This document shows, one piece after another, positions 1-7,901 of a stretch of 64,000 nt of DNA. A model generated the notes under the pieces. That model made no database searches. It had not been told where the DNA came from and saw nothing but the letters and a program-made list of their open reading frames with translations. Position numbers and translations under genes: made by a program. Origin of the DNA: Scybalomonas sp905214925 (GTDB lineage Bacteria; Bacillota; Clostridia; Lachnospirales; Lachnospiraceae); contig CAJMOB010000010.1 of assembly GCA_905214925.1 (NCBI GenBank), positions 44,037-108,036 of the forward strand. Direction: 5' to 3'. Every line of letters starts with the position of its first letter. Position 1 is the stretch's first letter.

Positions 1-387
1 TATGCCGATTTTATTCATTATCCCCTTAATATAGAAGCGATGAAAAAAGCTGCTATGTATCTTGTTGGAGAACATGATTTTAAAAGCTTTTGTTCTGCAG
101 GAGCACAAGTAAAGTCTACAGTGAGAACGGTTTATGCGTTAGATGTGGAAAAAGACAAAGAGGATGTAGTGCATATTACGATTACAGGAAATGGTTTTCT
201 TTACAATATGGTAAGAATCATCGTAGGAACGTTAACGAGGATTGGGCTTGGATACGGAGAGCCAGAAGATGTAAAGTCTATTTTAGAGGCTTGTGATCGG
301 AGTAAAGCTGGACCAACGGCACCAGCAAGAGGATTGACATTAGTAGAAATTAAATATTTAAAAGGCAAAGATGACAAGCAAAACTAA
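1..387 (+). CDS. truA: tRNA pseudouridine synthase A, C-terminal part (5' end outside window)
   Basis: The reading frame is already open at base 1 and gives about 128 residues, roughly the C-terminal half of the usual 245-250 aa enzyme. TruA converts uridines 38-40 of the tRNA anticodon arm to pseudouridine. The visible part has the family's late motifs: HDFKSF, then a strand reading ITGNGFLYNMVRIIVGTL, where the FLYNMVR stretch is diagnostic, and a terminal APARGLTL. The catalytic Asp lies upstream of the window. In Firmicutes truA commonly lies just before rplM-rpsI, as here. The only question is the missing 5' end. Confidence 0.95.
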   Translation, partial: YADFIHYPLNIEAMKKAAMYLVGEHDFKSFCSAGAQVKSTVRTVYALDVEKDKEDVVHITITGNGFLYNMVRIIVGTLTRIGLGYGEPEDVKSILEACDRSKAGPTAPARGLTLVEIKYLKGKDDKQN

Positions 388-422
388 AAATGATAAGTAA
401 AAATAGAAAGTAGGGAAGAACG

Positions 423-905
423 ATGGGAGTGACAAAAGAACAGTTACAGGACGGAAGAGTGTTAAGCTATTTAATTCGCCAATTTGTAAAAGAACCAAAC
501 AAAGATAATTTAATTCTTGTTATGCGTTGTTTACGAGATTCGGATGTATGGGTACCCATGACTGTAGAAGTATCCAAGGAAGATCAGAAAAAATTAGACA
601 AAGCACAAAGAGGGGAAGAAGTTTCCGCAAAAGAGCCAATTCGCCTAAAACCAAAGACCGTTTCTATACAAGATGGCAGCGAGTGTTTACCTGTGTTTTC
701 AAGAAAAGAGGAAATACCAAACCATTATAAAACAAATTTTTCAATTGTAAATCTATCTTTCATGGAATGTATCCAATTAGTTCGTCATATGGCCAATGTG
801 GAGCATGTTGTTCTGAATGGATTTACTAATGGACAATCCATGAAATTGGGCGAGGAGCGTTTAAGCGTAATTGAACGACTTCCGTCAGAAATCGTTCAGA
901 AGTAA
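423..905 (+). CDS. SseB-family protein
   Basis: A 160 aa soluble protein starting 35 bases after truA behind an AGGGAAG ribosome site. It resembles the SseB N-terminal domain family, seen in the opening FVKEPNKDNLILVMRCLRDS, a central LPVFSRKEEIPNHYK (the family's typical LPVFTS-like strand) and a C-terminal VLNGFTNGQSMKLG. SseB was named for enhanced serine sensitivity in E. coli, but the biochemical role of clostridial homologues is not established. It may be co-transcribed with truA. No signal peptide or membrane segment is seen. The family assignment is by pattern and fairly good; the function is unknown. Confidence 0.7.
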   Translation: MGVTKEQLQDGRVLSYLIRQFVKEPNKDNLILVMRCLRDSDVWVPMTVEVSKEDQKKLDKAQRGEEVSAKEPIRLKPKTVSIQDGSECLPVFSRKEEIPNHYKTNFSIVNLSFMECIQLVRHMANVEHVVLNGFTNGQSMKLGEERLSVIERLPSEIVQK

Positions 906-968
906 GAGTGAAAGTAAGAGTGTAGGTATGGAAACTAAAAAAGAATCGGCATAATAAAAACCATTCAT

Positions 969-1052
969 AGTGGATAAACAAAGGAGGATTGTGGATAAGA
1001 CACTTCTTTTTTTGGATTTCATGTGATTTTCTTTTTGTTTTTTTGTGGATAA
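969..1052. other. Cluster of three DnaA-box-like 9-mers
   Basis: Three copies of the 9-mer TGTGGATAA (reverse complement TTATCCACA, the DnaA-box consensus) lie within 84 bases: 969-977 (AGTGGATAA, 8 of 9), 990-998 (perfect) and 1044-1052 (perfect). All point the same way. They fill the gap between the sseB-like gene and the rplM promoter, which starts at 1087. In Bacillus, DnaA-box clusters away from oriC are known to titrate DnaA. That role here is inference. Confidence 0.5.
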
Positions 1053-1086
1053 CATAAAAAAACCGCCGATATTTGGAAAAAACATA

Positions 1087-1115
1087 TTGACACGCACGGA
1101 TAGGTATAATATAAT
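1087..1115 (+). promoter_or_regulatory. Consensus sigma-A promoter of rplM-rpsI
   Basis: TTGACA at 1087-1092 and TATAAT at 1110-1115 are separated by exactly 17 bases, a perfect vegetative promoter. It lies 35 bases after the last DnaA-like box and would start a roughly 130-base leader before rplM. Confidence 0.9.
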
Positions 1116-1121
1116 GTTTTA

Positions 1122-1242
1122 ATGTGACATCATGTAGGAAACAGGTTTGGACATTTCCTGTTTTAACATAAATTCGTTATAGGGAAACATCAAGTCATAG
1201 CCCCGACGAGATGTTTGGAATATAAAAACATTTGATAAGTTT
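1122..1242 (+). promoter_or_regulatory. Ribosomal protein L13 leader (structured 5' UTR)
   Basis: The 5' UTR between the promoter and the rplM ribosome site contains two visible stems: AACAGG pairing with CCTGTT (about 1139-1162), and AAACATC (about 1184-1191) pairing with GATGTTT (about 1209-1216). Low-GC Gram-positives carry a known L13 leader in front of rplM through which ribosomal protein feedback is thought to act. The position fits that family; the fold was paired by eye, so the boundaries are approximate. Confidence 0.6.
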
Positions 1243-1258
1243 ACAAGGAGGATTACTC

Positions 1259-1693
1259 ATGAAGAGTTTTATGGCTAGCCCATCAACAATTACAAGAGAA
1301 TGGTATGTAGTTGACGCTACAGGACATACATTAGGACGTTTATCATCTGAAATCGCAAAAGTATTAAGAGGTAAAAATAAACCAATCTATACTCCACACA
1401 TGGACTGCGGTGACAACGTAATCGTTATCAATGCTGATAAAATTAAAGTTACTGGTAAAAAAATGGATCAGAAAATCTACTACAATCACTCTGATTATGT
1501 AGGTGGAATGAAAGAAACAACTTTAAAAGAAAAATTAGCGAAAAAACCAGAACAGGTTATCGAATTAGCTGTTAAAGGTATGCTTCCAAAAGGACCTTTA
1601 GGAAGATCCATGATTAAAAAATTACACGTTTACGCTGGACCAGAACACGCAAACGCAGCTCAGCAGCCAAAAGAATTAGTTATTAAATATTAA
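1259..1693 (+). CDS. rplM: 50S ribosomal protein L13
   Basis: 144 aa, close to the usual 142-148. L13 is an early-assembly large-subunit protein that binds 23S rRNA. Family motifs in order: REWYVVDATG near the start, TLGRLSSEIAKVLRG, VIVINADKIKVTGKK, YNHSDYVGG, and GMLPKGPLGR with KLHVYAGPEHAN near the end. The ATG at 1259 is chosen over an upstream in-frame start because AAGGAGG sits 7 bases before it. It forms a two-gene operon with rpsI, 17 bases downstream, under the consensus promoter and leader described above. Confidence 0.98.
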   Translation: MKSFMASPSTITREWYVVDATGHTLGRLSSEIAKVLRGKNKPIYTPHMDCGDNVIVINADKIKVTGKKMDQKIYYNHSDYVGGMKETTLKEKLAKKPEQVIELAVKGMLPKGPLGRSMIKKLHVYAGPEHANAAQQPKELVIKY

Positions 1694-1710
1694 TTGAGGA
1701 GGAATAGATC

Positions 1711-2103
1711 GTGGCAAGTGCAAGATATTACGGAACTGGAAGAAGAAAAAGCAGTATTGCAAGAGTATATTTAGTACCTGGAACAGGTAAAGTAACTATC
1801 AATAAAAGAGATATGGACGAATACTTCGGATTAGAAACACTTAAATTAATCGTTCGTCAGCCATTAGCAGCTACAAACACAGCTGATAAATATGACGTAT
1901 TAGTAAACGTTCATGGTGGTGGATTCACAGGACAGGCTGGAGCTATCAGACATGGTATTTCTAGAGCTTTATTACAGGCTGACGGAGAATTCCGTCCAGT
2001 ATTAAAGAAAGCTGGATTCTTAACTCGTGACCCAAGAATGAAAGAAAGAAAGAAATACGGTCTCAAAGCAGCTCGTCGTGCTCCACAGTTCTCAAAACGT
2101 TAA
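1711..2103 (+). CDS. rpsI: 30S ribosomal protein S9
   Basis: 130 aa with a GTG start behind GAGGAGG. S9 sits in the head of the small subunit, its basic tail reaching the P-site tRNA. Seen here: YYGTGRRKSSIARVYL at the N-terminus, VNVHGGGFTGQAGAIRHGI in the middle, DPRMKERKKYGLKAARRA near the end, and the conserved basic terminus QFSKR. It is the second gene of the rplM operon and is followed by an intrinsic terminator. Nothing unusual. Confidence 0.98.
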   Translation: MASARYYGTGRRKSSIARVYLVPGTGKVTINKRDMDEYFGLETLKLIVRQPLAATNTADKYDVLVNVHGGGFTGQAGAIRHGISRALLQADGEFRPVLKKAGFLTRDPRMKERKKYGLKAARRAPQFSKR

Positions 2104-2142
2104 TCGACGTTTCAGAACGTACAATTTTACAAAGTTTATTCA

Positions 2143-2175
2143 AAACCTCTCAGGGAAACTTGGGAGGTTTTTCTT
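2143..2175 (+). terminator. Intrinsic terminator of rplM-rpsI
   Basis: AACCTCTCAGG, a GAAA loop, then CTTGGGAGGTT followed by a T-rich tail (TTTTTCTTCT). The 11-bp stem has minor mismatches and starts 40 bases after the rpsI stop. Confidence 0.85.
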
Positions 2176-2282
2176 CTGTAAAAAATTATATTTTTCATTG
2201 ATTTTCTCACAAAATTTACTCATTATAAAAAAGGATTGTAAGAAAGAGTAGCATTTTATTGGAGAATAGATGCCGTATGAAC

Positions 2283-2312
2283 TTGACTTTTTTTTATGAA
2301 ATATATTATATT
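2283..2312 (+). promoter_or_regulatory. Putative promoter of the diguanylate cyclase gene
   Basis: TTGACT at 2283-2288 and TATATT at 2307-2312 with an 18-base spacer, about 100 bases before the start codon. The rest of the 311-base gap between rpsI and this gene holds only the upstream terminator and A/T-rich sequence. Confidence 0.55.
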
Positions 2313-2414
2313 AAACGGTGCGGAATGTAAGTAAGAAAATATAAAAATAAAGAAAAATAGTATACAAAATTTTATTAGATACATGACCACAATGAGTAGC
2401 AATAAGGGGGACAT

Positions 2415-4799
2415 ATGAAGAAACTTTATATAATTATTCTTGTGTTGTTATTATCTTTTGGAAATATAATACCAATACAAGCCAAAGACAGCAAAGTAAT
2501 AAAAGTTGGATATCCGATTCAACAAGGTTTAACAGAAAAAGATGAAGAAGGAAATTATATAGGATATACGGTAGATTATCTGAATGAAATAAAGAAATAT
2601 ACAGGATGGTCATATGAGTTTGTAGAGGTAGAGGGAGATTTGAATAAACAGCTGACTACCCTTTTAAAGATGCTAGAAGATGGCGAAATTGATATAATGG
2701 GTGGAATGGTGTATAATGATGAACTGGCCGAAATTTATGATTATCCAGGCTATAATTATGGTGTTGCTTATACCACGTTAGCAGTTCGAAAAGATGATGG
2801 ACGATGGATTTCTGATGATTTTCAGCACTGGAATGATATAAAAGTCGGAGCATATTCGGCGTCTAGTAAGCGTTTGAAAGAGTTAGAGAAGTTTGCCAAT
2901 GTCAATGGTTTTACCTATGAAGTAGTAGAAAAAGATAACTATGAACAACTATTGTCAGCACTTCAAAGTGGTGAAATCGATGCGATGTTGCAGGTAGATA
3001 TTTCGATGGATGAAGATTTAAGGGCAATTGCTAAGTTTTCGCCAGTTCCCTACTATTTTGCAATCAGTAAAGGAAATCAGGATTTGGTGCGAGAAATGAA
3101 TAGTGCCTTATCGAATATTGCGTCAGGGAATCCTTATCTTCAAGCGAACTTGTATGAAAAATATTTTAATGCAAATGATGAATTTATTCTTTCAGAAGAG
3201 AATAGAAAATATATCGAATCCCTCGGCACGATTAAAGTATTATTGATGGATGGAAATGCGCCGATTCAATATTATGAGAAAGAGCCAAAAGGTATTGCAG
3301 TGAGTTATTTGGAAAAAATCAAGGAAAAGACGGGACTACAGTATGAAATAATCGTGACACAAAATGAAAAAGAGTGTATGAATTTGATCAAAAATAGAAA
3401 GATTGATTTGATACTTGGTGTTCCGAGCAATTCGGATATTATTACCGAATTGGATTTGACTATGTCCTTGCCATATTTAGATAGTTATGCCATCTTGGTT
3501 TCAGGAAATATTACAGATATAGATGCAGTCAAAGAGAAAAAATTTAATCATAATACCGAGAGCGCGTTAAAGCATTTGAATAAAGGTAAAAATATAGCAG
3601 GTTATTTAGATTCCTACTGCACTAATTTTTATCTTCAAAAAAGTCGACTATACAAAAATATAAAAATGGATATGAATGAGTCGGATAAAATTCAATACTA
3701 TATGGGACTAGTGGATAAACATAAAATTTATTTATTATCGATTATCAATGCAGTGATTAACTCGGTTAGTGAAGAACAGAGTCAGGAAATTATATATGAG
3801 AATACGATTGTTCCCATAGATTATACGTTAGGAGAGTTGATTCGTAGTTTTTTTTGGCAGATTAATGCAATTGTTTTGCTTTTCTTATTCCTTGGGGTTT
3901 TGCTTTATGTAAGAAATATGAAGATAAAAACTTCTATGTTTAATGAACTTGTCATACAGCAAAAGAGAGTGAATGAGCTTTCTAAATTAATGGATGAGTG
4001 TATTTTTGAGTATAATTATTGCGATGACACTATGAAAATTCAAAATAATACCGTTATGTTTGATAAGAAACATAGAATAGAAAATTATATGGAATATGAG
4101 AAACATCATTTTATAAGAGAAATGATCCAAAAAGAAGAAGATGGAACAAAAGACTTTATATTAGAAATTCTAGGACAAAAACGATGGTATCGAGTGATAT
4201 TAAAAGTAATTAAAGGAAAAAATGGTGTTTCCACTTATGCATTAGGAAAAATTTATGACGTAAATGCAGAAGTAACAGAACATCAGGATTTAATTCAGCG
4301 TTCCAAACGGGATCCGTTGACAAATCTTTTAAATCGCGCAGGAGCAGAAGAAGAAATTCAAAGAATGTTAAACAGTGGTTCTATAGAAGGAAGTTTATTA
4401 TTATTTGATATTGATAACTTTAAGTCTATTAACGATAATTTAGGGCATCCAGAAGGCGATGAAGTATTAAAAAATATTGCTCGGCTTATGGAGATTTTCT
4501 TTGAAGACAGTGATATTAAATGTAGACTTGGAGGAGATGAATTTCTCGTATTTCTTAATCGAGCAGTAGATAAGGAGAAATTGAATCTTTTATTAGAGCA
4601 ATGGATAATGAAAACGCAACAAGAGCTCTTTAATAGATACAAAGAACTATTTGTATCTGTGAGCATCGGCGCAACTATTGTAGCAAAAGCAGGAGAGACT
4701 TATAAGAATCTTTATAAAGAGGCCGATGTTGCTATGTATCGAGCAAAATTAAATGGGAAAAATGGATTTTTTATTTATGAAAAGAGTGATGAAATATAA
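2415..4799 (+). CDS. Membrane diguanylate cyclase with two extracellular solute-binding domains
   Basis: 794 aa; the ATG follows AAGGGGGAC. Order: signal peptide (1-24), first SBP_bac_3-like domain (about 30-250, beginning IKVGYPIQQGLTEKDEEGNY), second SBP-like domain (about 270-465, beginning IKVLLMDGNAPIQYYE), a transmembrane helix (about 481-499), a PAS-like linker, and a GGDEF domain (about 625-790). The active-site GGDEF is intact at 706-710, so synthesis of c-di-GMP from GTP is expected. The product-inhibition I-site (RxxD) is not intact: the Arg position is Glu (EDSD). The likely role is to turn binding of an amino-acid-like ligand outside the cell into a c-di-GMP signal. It is a stand-alone gene with its own promoter and terminator. 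The ligand is unknown. Confidence 0.88.
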   Translation: MKKLYIIILVLLLSFGNIIPIQAKDSKVIKVGYPIQQGLTEKDEEGNYIGYTVDYLNEIKKYTGWSYEFVEVEGDLNKQLTTLLKMLEDGEIDIMGGMVYNDELAEIYDYPGYNYGVAYTTLAVRKDDGRWISDDFQHWNDIKVGAYSASSKRLKELEKFANVNGFTYEVVEKDNYEQLLSALQSGEIDAMLQVDISMDEDLRAIAKFSPVPYYFAISKGNQDLVREMNSALSNIASGNPYLQANLYEKYFNANDEFILSEENRKYIESLGTIKVLLMDGNAPIQYYEKEPKGIAVSYLEKIKEKTGLQYEIIVTQNEKECMNLIKNRKIDLILGVPSNSDIITELDLTMSLPYLDSYAILVSGNITDIDAVKEKKFNHNTESALKHLNKGKNIAGYLDSYCTNFYLQKSRLYKNIKMDMNESDKIQYYMGLVDKHKIYLLSIINAVINSVSEEQSQEIIYENTIVPIDYTLGELIRSFFWQINAIVLLFLFLGVLLYVRNMKIKTSMFNELVIQQKRVNELSKLMDECIFEYNYCDDTMKIQNNTVMFDKKHRIENYMEYEKHHFIREMIQKEEDGTKDFILEILGQKRWYRVILKVIKGKNGVSTYALGKIYDVNAEVTEHQDLIQRSKRDPLTNLLNRAGAEEEIQRMLNSGSIEGSLLLFDIDNFKSINDNLGHPEGDEVLKNIARLMEIFFEDSDIKCRLGGDEFLVFLNRAVDKEKLNLLLEQWIMKTQQELFNRYKELFVSVSIGATIVAKAGETYKNLYKEADVAMYRAKLNGKNGFFIYEKSDEI

Positions 4800-4823
4800 A
4801 AAAGATAAATAAGAGAGTATAAG

Positions 4824-4871
4824 AAAAAAGACGATTACAAAAACAAGGTATTTTGTAATCGTCTTTTTTAT
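4824..4871 (+). terminator. Strong intrinsic terminator
   Basis: AAAAAGACGATTACAAAA and TTTTGTAATCGTCTTTTT form an essentially perfect stem ending in a T run, 25 bases after the cyclase stop. Confidence 0.93.
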
Positions 4872-5115
4872 TTACGAGAAAATGCGAGTTATTCAAGAGC
4901 ATTTATATTCTTATATTAGCATTTCAATGTATATTATGATAATGAGCGGTATATATATGAATACATATAATAATCAATATATTTGTGCAAAAAATGTATA
5001 ATTATATGAGAAAATCACAAAGGTTATGAATTGTGTGGGAAATCCAGTAGCCGCTTTTTTCTACTGTATGCAATCCATAGACATAACTTGGAAGGGAAAA
5101 GAAGGAGGAAGTAAA
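4872..5115 (+). other. Gap upstream of the sugar transporter operon
   Basis: 244 bases of A/T-rich sequence holding the unidentified promoter of the transporter operon. A TATAAT-like hexamer is at 4997-5002 but without a convincing -35. A short hairpin (CAGTAG ... CTACTG, about 5045-5067) lies in the presumed leader. I see no confident operator. Confidence 0.3.
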
Positions 5116-6234
5116 ATGAAAAAGAAAGTATTGGGATTATTGATGACTGGAATTATGGTAATATCCTTGGCAGCCTGTGGTGGTTCAAATCACGCTACAA
5201 CAGCAGAGGGGGATACAGAAGGGGGAGCAAAAAATACAGGACAAAAAATAGGACTTTGTATGCCGACACAGTCCGCAGAGCGTTGGATCAATGATGCTAA
5301 CAATATGAAAAAAAGGTTAGAGGAAAAGGGATATAAAGTAGATGTCCAATTTGCAGAAGATGATCCACAAACACAAGTATCCCAAGTAGAGAATTTTGTC
5401 GCACAAAGTGTAGATTGTCTTGTAATTGCGGCGGTTGATTCTGGTGTTTTAGTAAATGCAGAAGAGCAGGCAAAAGATGCAGGGATTCCAGTTATCGCCT
5501 ATGACCGTTTATTGATGAATACGGATGCGGTATCTTACTATGCAACCTTTGATAACGTAGGTGTCGGCCGAACAATCGCAAACTATATTAAAGAGAAAAA
5601 AGAGTTAGAGAAAGCAAAAGAAGAAGGAAAATCTTACACAATTGAATTTTTTATGGGTTCTCCGGACGATAACAATGCAGTCTTATTATATGAAGGGATT
5701 ATGGAAGTGTTACAGCCATATTTAGATGATGGTACTTTGGTTTGTGAATCTGGAAGAACTTCTTTTGAAGAAACAAGTATTTTAAGATGGTCTCAAGAGA
5801 CAGCACAAGCCAATTGTGAAAATATTTTGACAGCCAATTATGCAGATGGAAAATTAGACATTGCTTGTTCTGCTTATGATGGTTTTTCTTACGGAATTAA
5901 AGCAGCTTTATTAGGAGCAGGATATGAAGTTGGAAGCGAAGATTGGCCACTTATTACAGGGCAAGATTCTGACGTTATGGCAGTAAAAAATATTATCGAG
6001 GGTTCTCAGACTATGTCAATTTATAAAGATACTCGTTTATTAGCTGAAAAATGTTCCGCTATGATTGATGCAGTATTAAAAGGAACAGAACCAGAAATTA
6101 ATAATGAAGATGAATATAATAATGGAAATAAAGTAGTTCCAACTTATATGTGTGAACCACAAGTGGTGGATAAAGACAATTATAAAGCGTTATTAATTGA
6201 TGGGGGATATTATACAGAAGAACAACTGAAATAA
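5116..6234 (+). CDS. chvE: Multiple-monosaccharide ABC transporter substrate-binding lipoprotein
   Basis: 372 aa from the ATG at 5116, which has GGAGGAAG directly upstream; an in-frame start 90 bases earlier would destroy the signal peptide. Residues 1-22 are a lipoprotein signal ending in the lipobox LAAC. A type-1 periplasmic-binding fold follows (IGLCMPTQSAERWINDA near the start, IPVIAYDRLL, VSYYATFDNVGVG, then ITGQDSDVMAVKNI). These are the ChvE/XylF-like sugar-binding signatures. It would be anchored outside the membrane and pass aldoses to the MmsA/MmsB transporter encoded next. The exact sugar cannot be read from sequence. Confidence 0.87.
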   Translation: MKKKVLGLLMTGIMVISLAACGGSNHATTAEGDTEGGAKNTGQKIGLCMPTQSAERWINDANNMKKRLEEKGYKVDVQFAEDDPQTQVSQVENFVAQSVDCLVIAAVDSGVLVNAEEQAKDAGIPVIAYDRLLMNTDAVSYYATFDNVGVGRTIANYIKEKKELEKAKEEGKSYTIEFFMGSPDDNNAVLLYEGIMEVLQPYLDDGTLVCESGRTSFEETSILRWSQETAQANCENILTANYADGKLDIACSAYDGFSYGIKAALLGAGYEVGSEDWPLITGQDSDVMAVKNIIEGSQTMSIYKDTRLLAEKCSAMIDAVLKGTEPEINNEDEYNNGNKVVPTYMCEPQVVDKDNYKALLIDGGYYTEEQLK

Positions 6235-6327
6235 ATGGGGGCATGCAATAGAATTCAGGAAGTGTATTTAAAATTATTACATGATTTTCATCATAGGAAG
6301 AAGAAAGAAAAGAGATGAGAAAAAGGT

Positions 6328-7890
6328 ATGGCAGAGTATATTTTAGAAATGAATCATATTATAAAAGCTTTTTCAGGGGTAAAGGCATTAGATGATGTAA
6401 ATCTAAAAGTAAAAAAAGGAGAAATTCATGCGCTGTGTGGAGAAAATGGAGCAGGAAAATCTACCTTGATGAATGTATTATCAGGAGTTTATCCATATGG
6501 TAGTTATGAAGGGGATATTATTTATAAGGGAGAGAAGTGTCAGTTTCATAACATTAAAGATAGTGAGGCAAAAGGTATCGTTATTATTCACCAAGAGTTG
6601 GCGTTAAGTCCCTATCTTTCTATTGCAGAAAATGTCTTTATGGGAAATGAGCAAACAAGAGTAAAAGGGGTTATTAATTGGGTAGATACGAGAAGTAAGG
6701 CAAAAGAAGTTTTAAGACATGTAGGACTTCAAAATGAAGATATTAGCACACCTGTCAATTCATTAGGTGTTGGGAAACAACAATTAATTGAAATTGCAAA
6801 AGCAATGGCAAAAAATGTGGAGCTTTTAATTCTAGATGAACCAACTGCAGCATTAAATGATGAAGAATCGGCCCAGTTACTAGGCATTATGCTGGAGCTA
6901 AAGAAAAAAGGCGTGACCTCTATTATTATTTCTCATAAATTAAATGAAATTAGCTATGTGGCAGATGCTATCACAGTGATTCGAGATGGGCATACAATCG
7001 AGACGTTACAAAAAGGAGTGGATGATTTCACAGAGGATCGCATTATTAAAGGAATGGTCGGTCGTGAACTGACTAATCGTTATCCAGAAAGAACCAATTG
7101 TAAAATTGGAGAAACCATATTGGAAGTAAAAAACTGGAATGTATATCATCCTGAAATTACAGAAAAGCAGATACTAAAGGATATTAATATAAAAGTATGC
7201 GCAGGGGAAGTGGTTGGTTTAGCAGGTCTTATGGGGGCAGGAAGAACAGAATTTGCTATGAGTTTATTTGGCCATTCCTATGGTCAAAAAATTAGTGGCG
7301 AAGTTTATATGCATGGTCAAAAAGTAAGTACAAAAACGGTAAAAGAAGCGATTGATCATAAGATTGCGTATACATCAGAAGACAGAAAGACATATGGACT
7401 TGTTTTGATTGATGACATTAAGAAAAATATGACAATGGCGTCGTTACGAAATTATTTTTCAAAGCACCAAATTGTGGATAAAAATCAAGAGATTTTATCC
7501 GCGGAAGAGTATCAAAAGAGAATGAATATAAAGGCGACTTCTATTAATCAAACAGTCAGTGCTCTTTCTGGTGGAAATCAACAAAAAGTAGTACTTGCAA
7601 AATGGATCTTAACACAGCCTGATGTGTTAATTCTAGATGAACCAACTCGCGGAATTGATGTTGGTGCAAAATACGAAATCTATTGTGTTATGAATGAGCT
7701 GGCAAAGCAAGGAAAGGCGGTTGTTATTATTTCTTCTGAAATGCCTGAATTAATTGGTACTTGTGATCGTATTTATGTACTCAATGAAGGAGAAGTTGCA
7801 GGAGAGTTACAGAAGGGAATGTTAACACAGGAAAATATTATGAAATGCATTATGTCCCATAATAATAAAAAGTCAAAAATGGCAGAATAG
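6328..7890 (+). CDS. mmsA: Multiple-monosaccharide ABC transporter ATPase (two ABC domains)
   Basis: 520 aa with two fused ABC domains, as in MglA, XylG and GguA. The N-terminal domain has Walker A GENGAGKST, signature region LGVGKQQLIEIAKAM, and Walker B LLILDEPTAAL. The C-terminal domain has a deviant Walker A (GLMGAGRTE), typical of this family, plus an intact LSGGNQQKVVLAKW and VLILDEPTRGID. It energises sugar import through the permease encoded 11 bases downstream. The gap of 93 bases after the binding-protein gene is unusually long for an operon but contains no terminator. Confidence 0.93.
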   Translation: MAEYILEMNHIIKAFSGVKALDDVNLKVKKGEIHALCGENGAGKSTLMNVLSGVYPYGSYEGDIIYKGEKCQFHNIKDSEAKGIVIIHQELALSPYLSIAENVFMGNEQTRVKGVINWVDTRSKAKEVLRHVGLQNEDISTPVNSLGVGKQQLIEIAKAMAKNVELLILDEPTAALNDEESAQLLGIMLELKKKGVTSIIISHKLNEISYVADAITVIRDGHTIETLQKGVDDFTEDRIIKGMVGRELTNRYPERTNCKIGETILEVKNWNVYHPEITEKQILKDINIKVCAGEVVGLAGLMGAGRTEFAMSLFGHSYGQKISGEVYMHGQKVSTKTVKEAIDHKIAYTSEDRKTYGLVLIDDIKKNMTMASLRNYFSKHQIVDKNQEILSAEEYQKRMNIKATSINQTVSALSGGNQQKVVLAKWILTQPDVLILDEPTRGIDVGAKYEIYCVMNELAKQGKAVVIISSEMPELIGTCDRIYVLNEGEVAGELQKGMLTQENIMKCIMSHNNKKSKMAE

Positions 7891-7901
7891 AAAGGAGAAA
7901 A

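Noticed and set aside
885..1097. 70-codon minus-strand frame between the SseB-like gene and rplM
   Set aside because: It runs through the DnaA-like boxes and the -35 of the rplM promoter, and has no supporting signals.
4358..4666. 102-codon minus-strand open frame inside the diguanylate cyclase gene
   Set aside because: Ser/Leu/Asn-rich antisense shadow of the GGDEF domain, with no ribosome site; the plus-strand protein explains the sequence fully.
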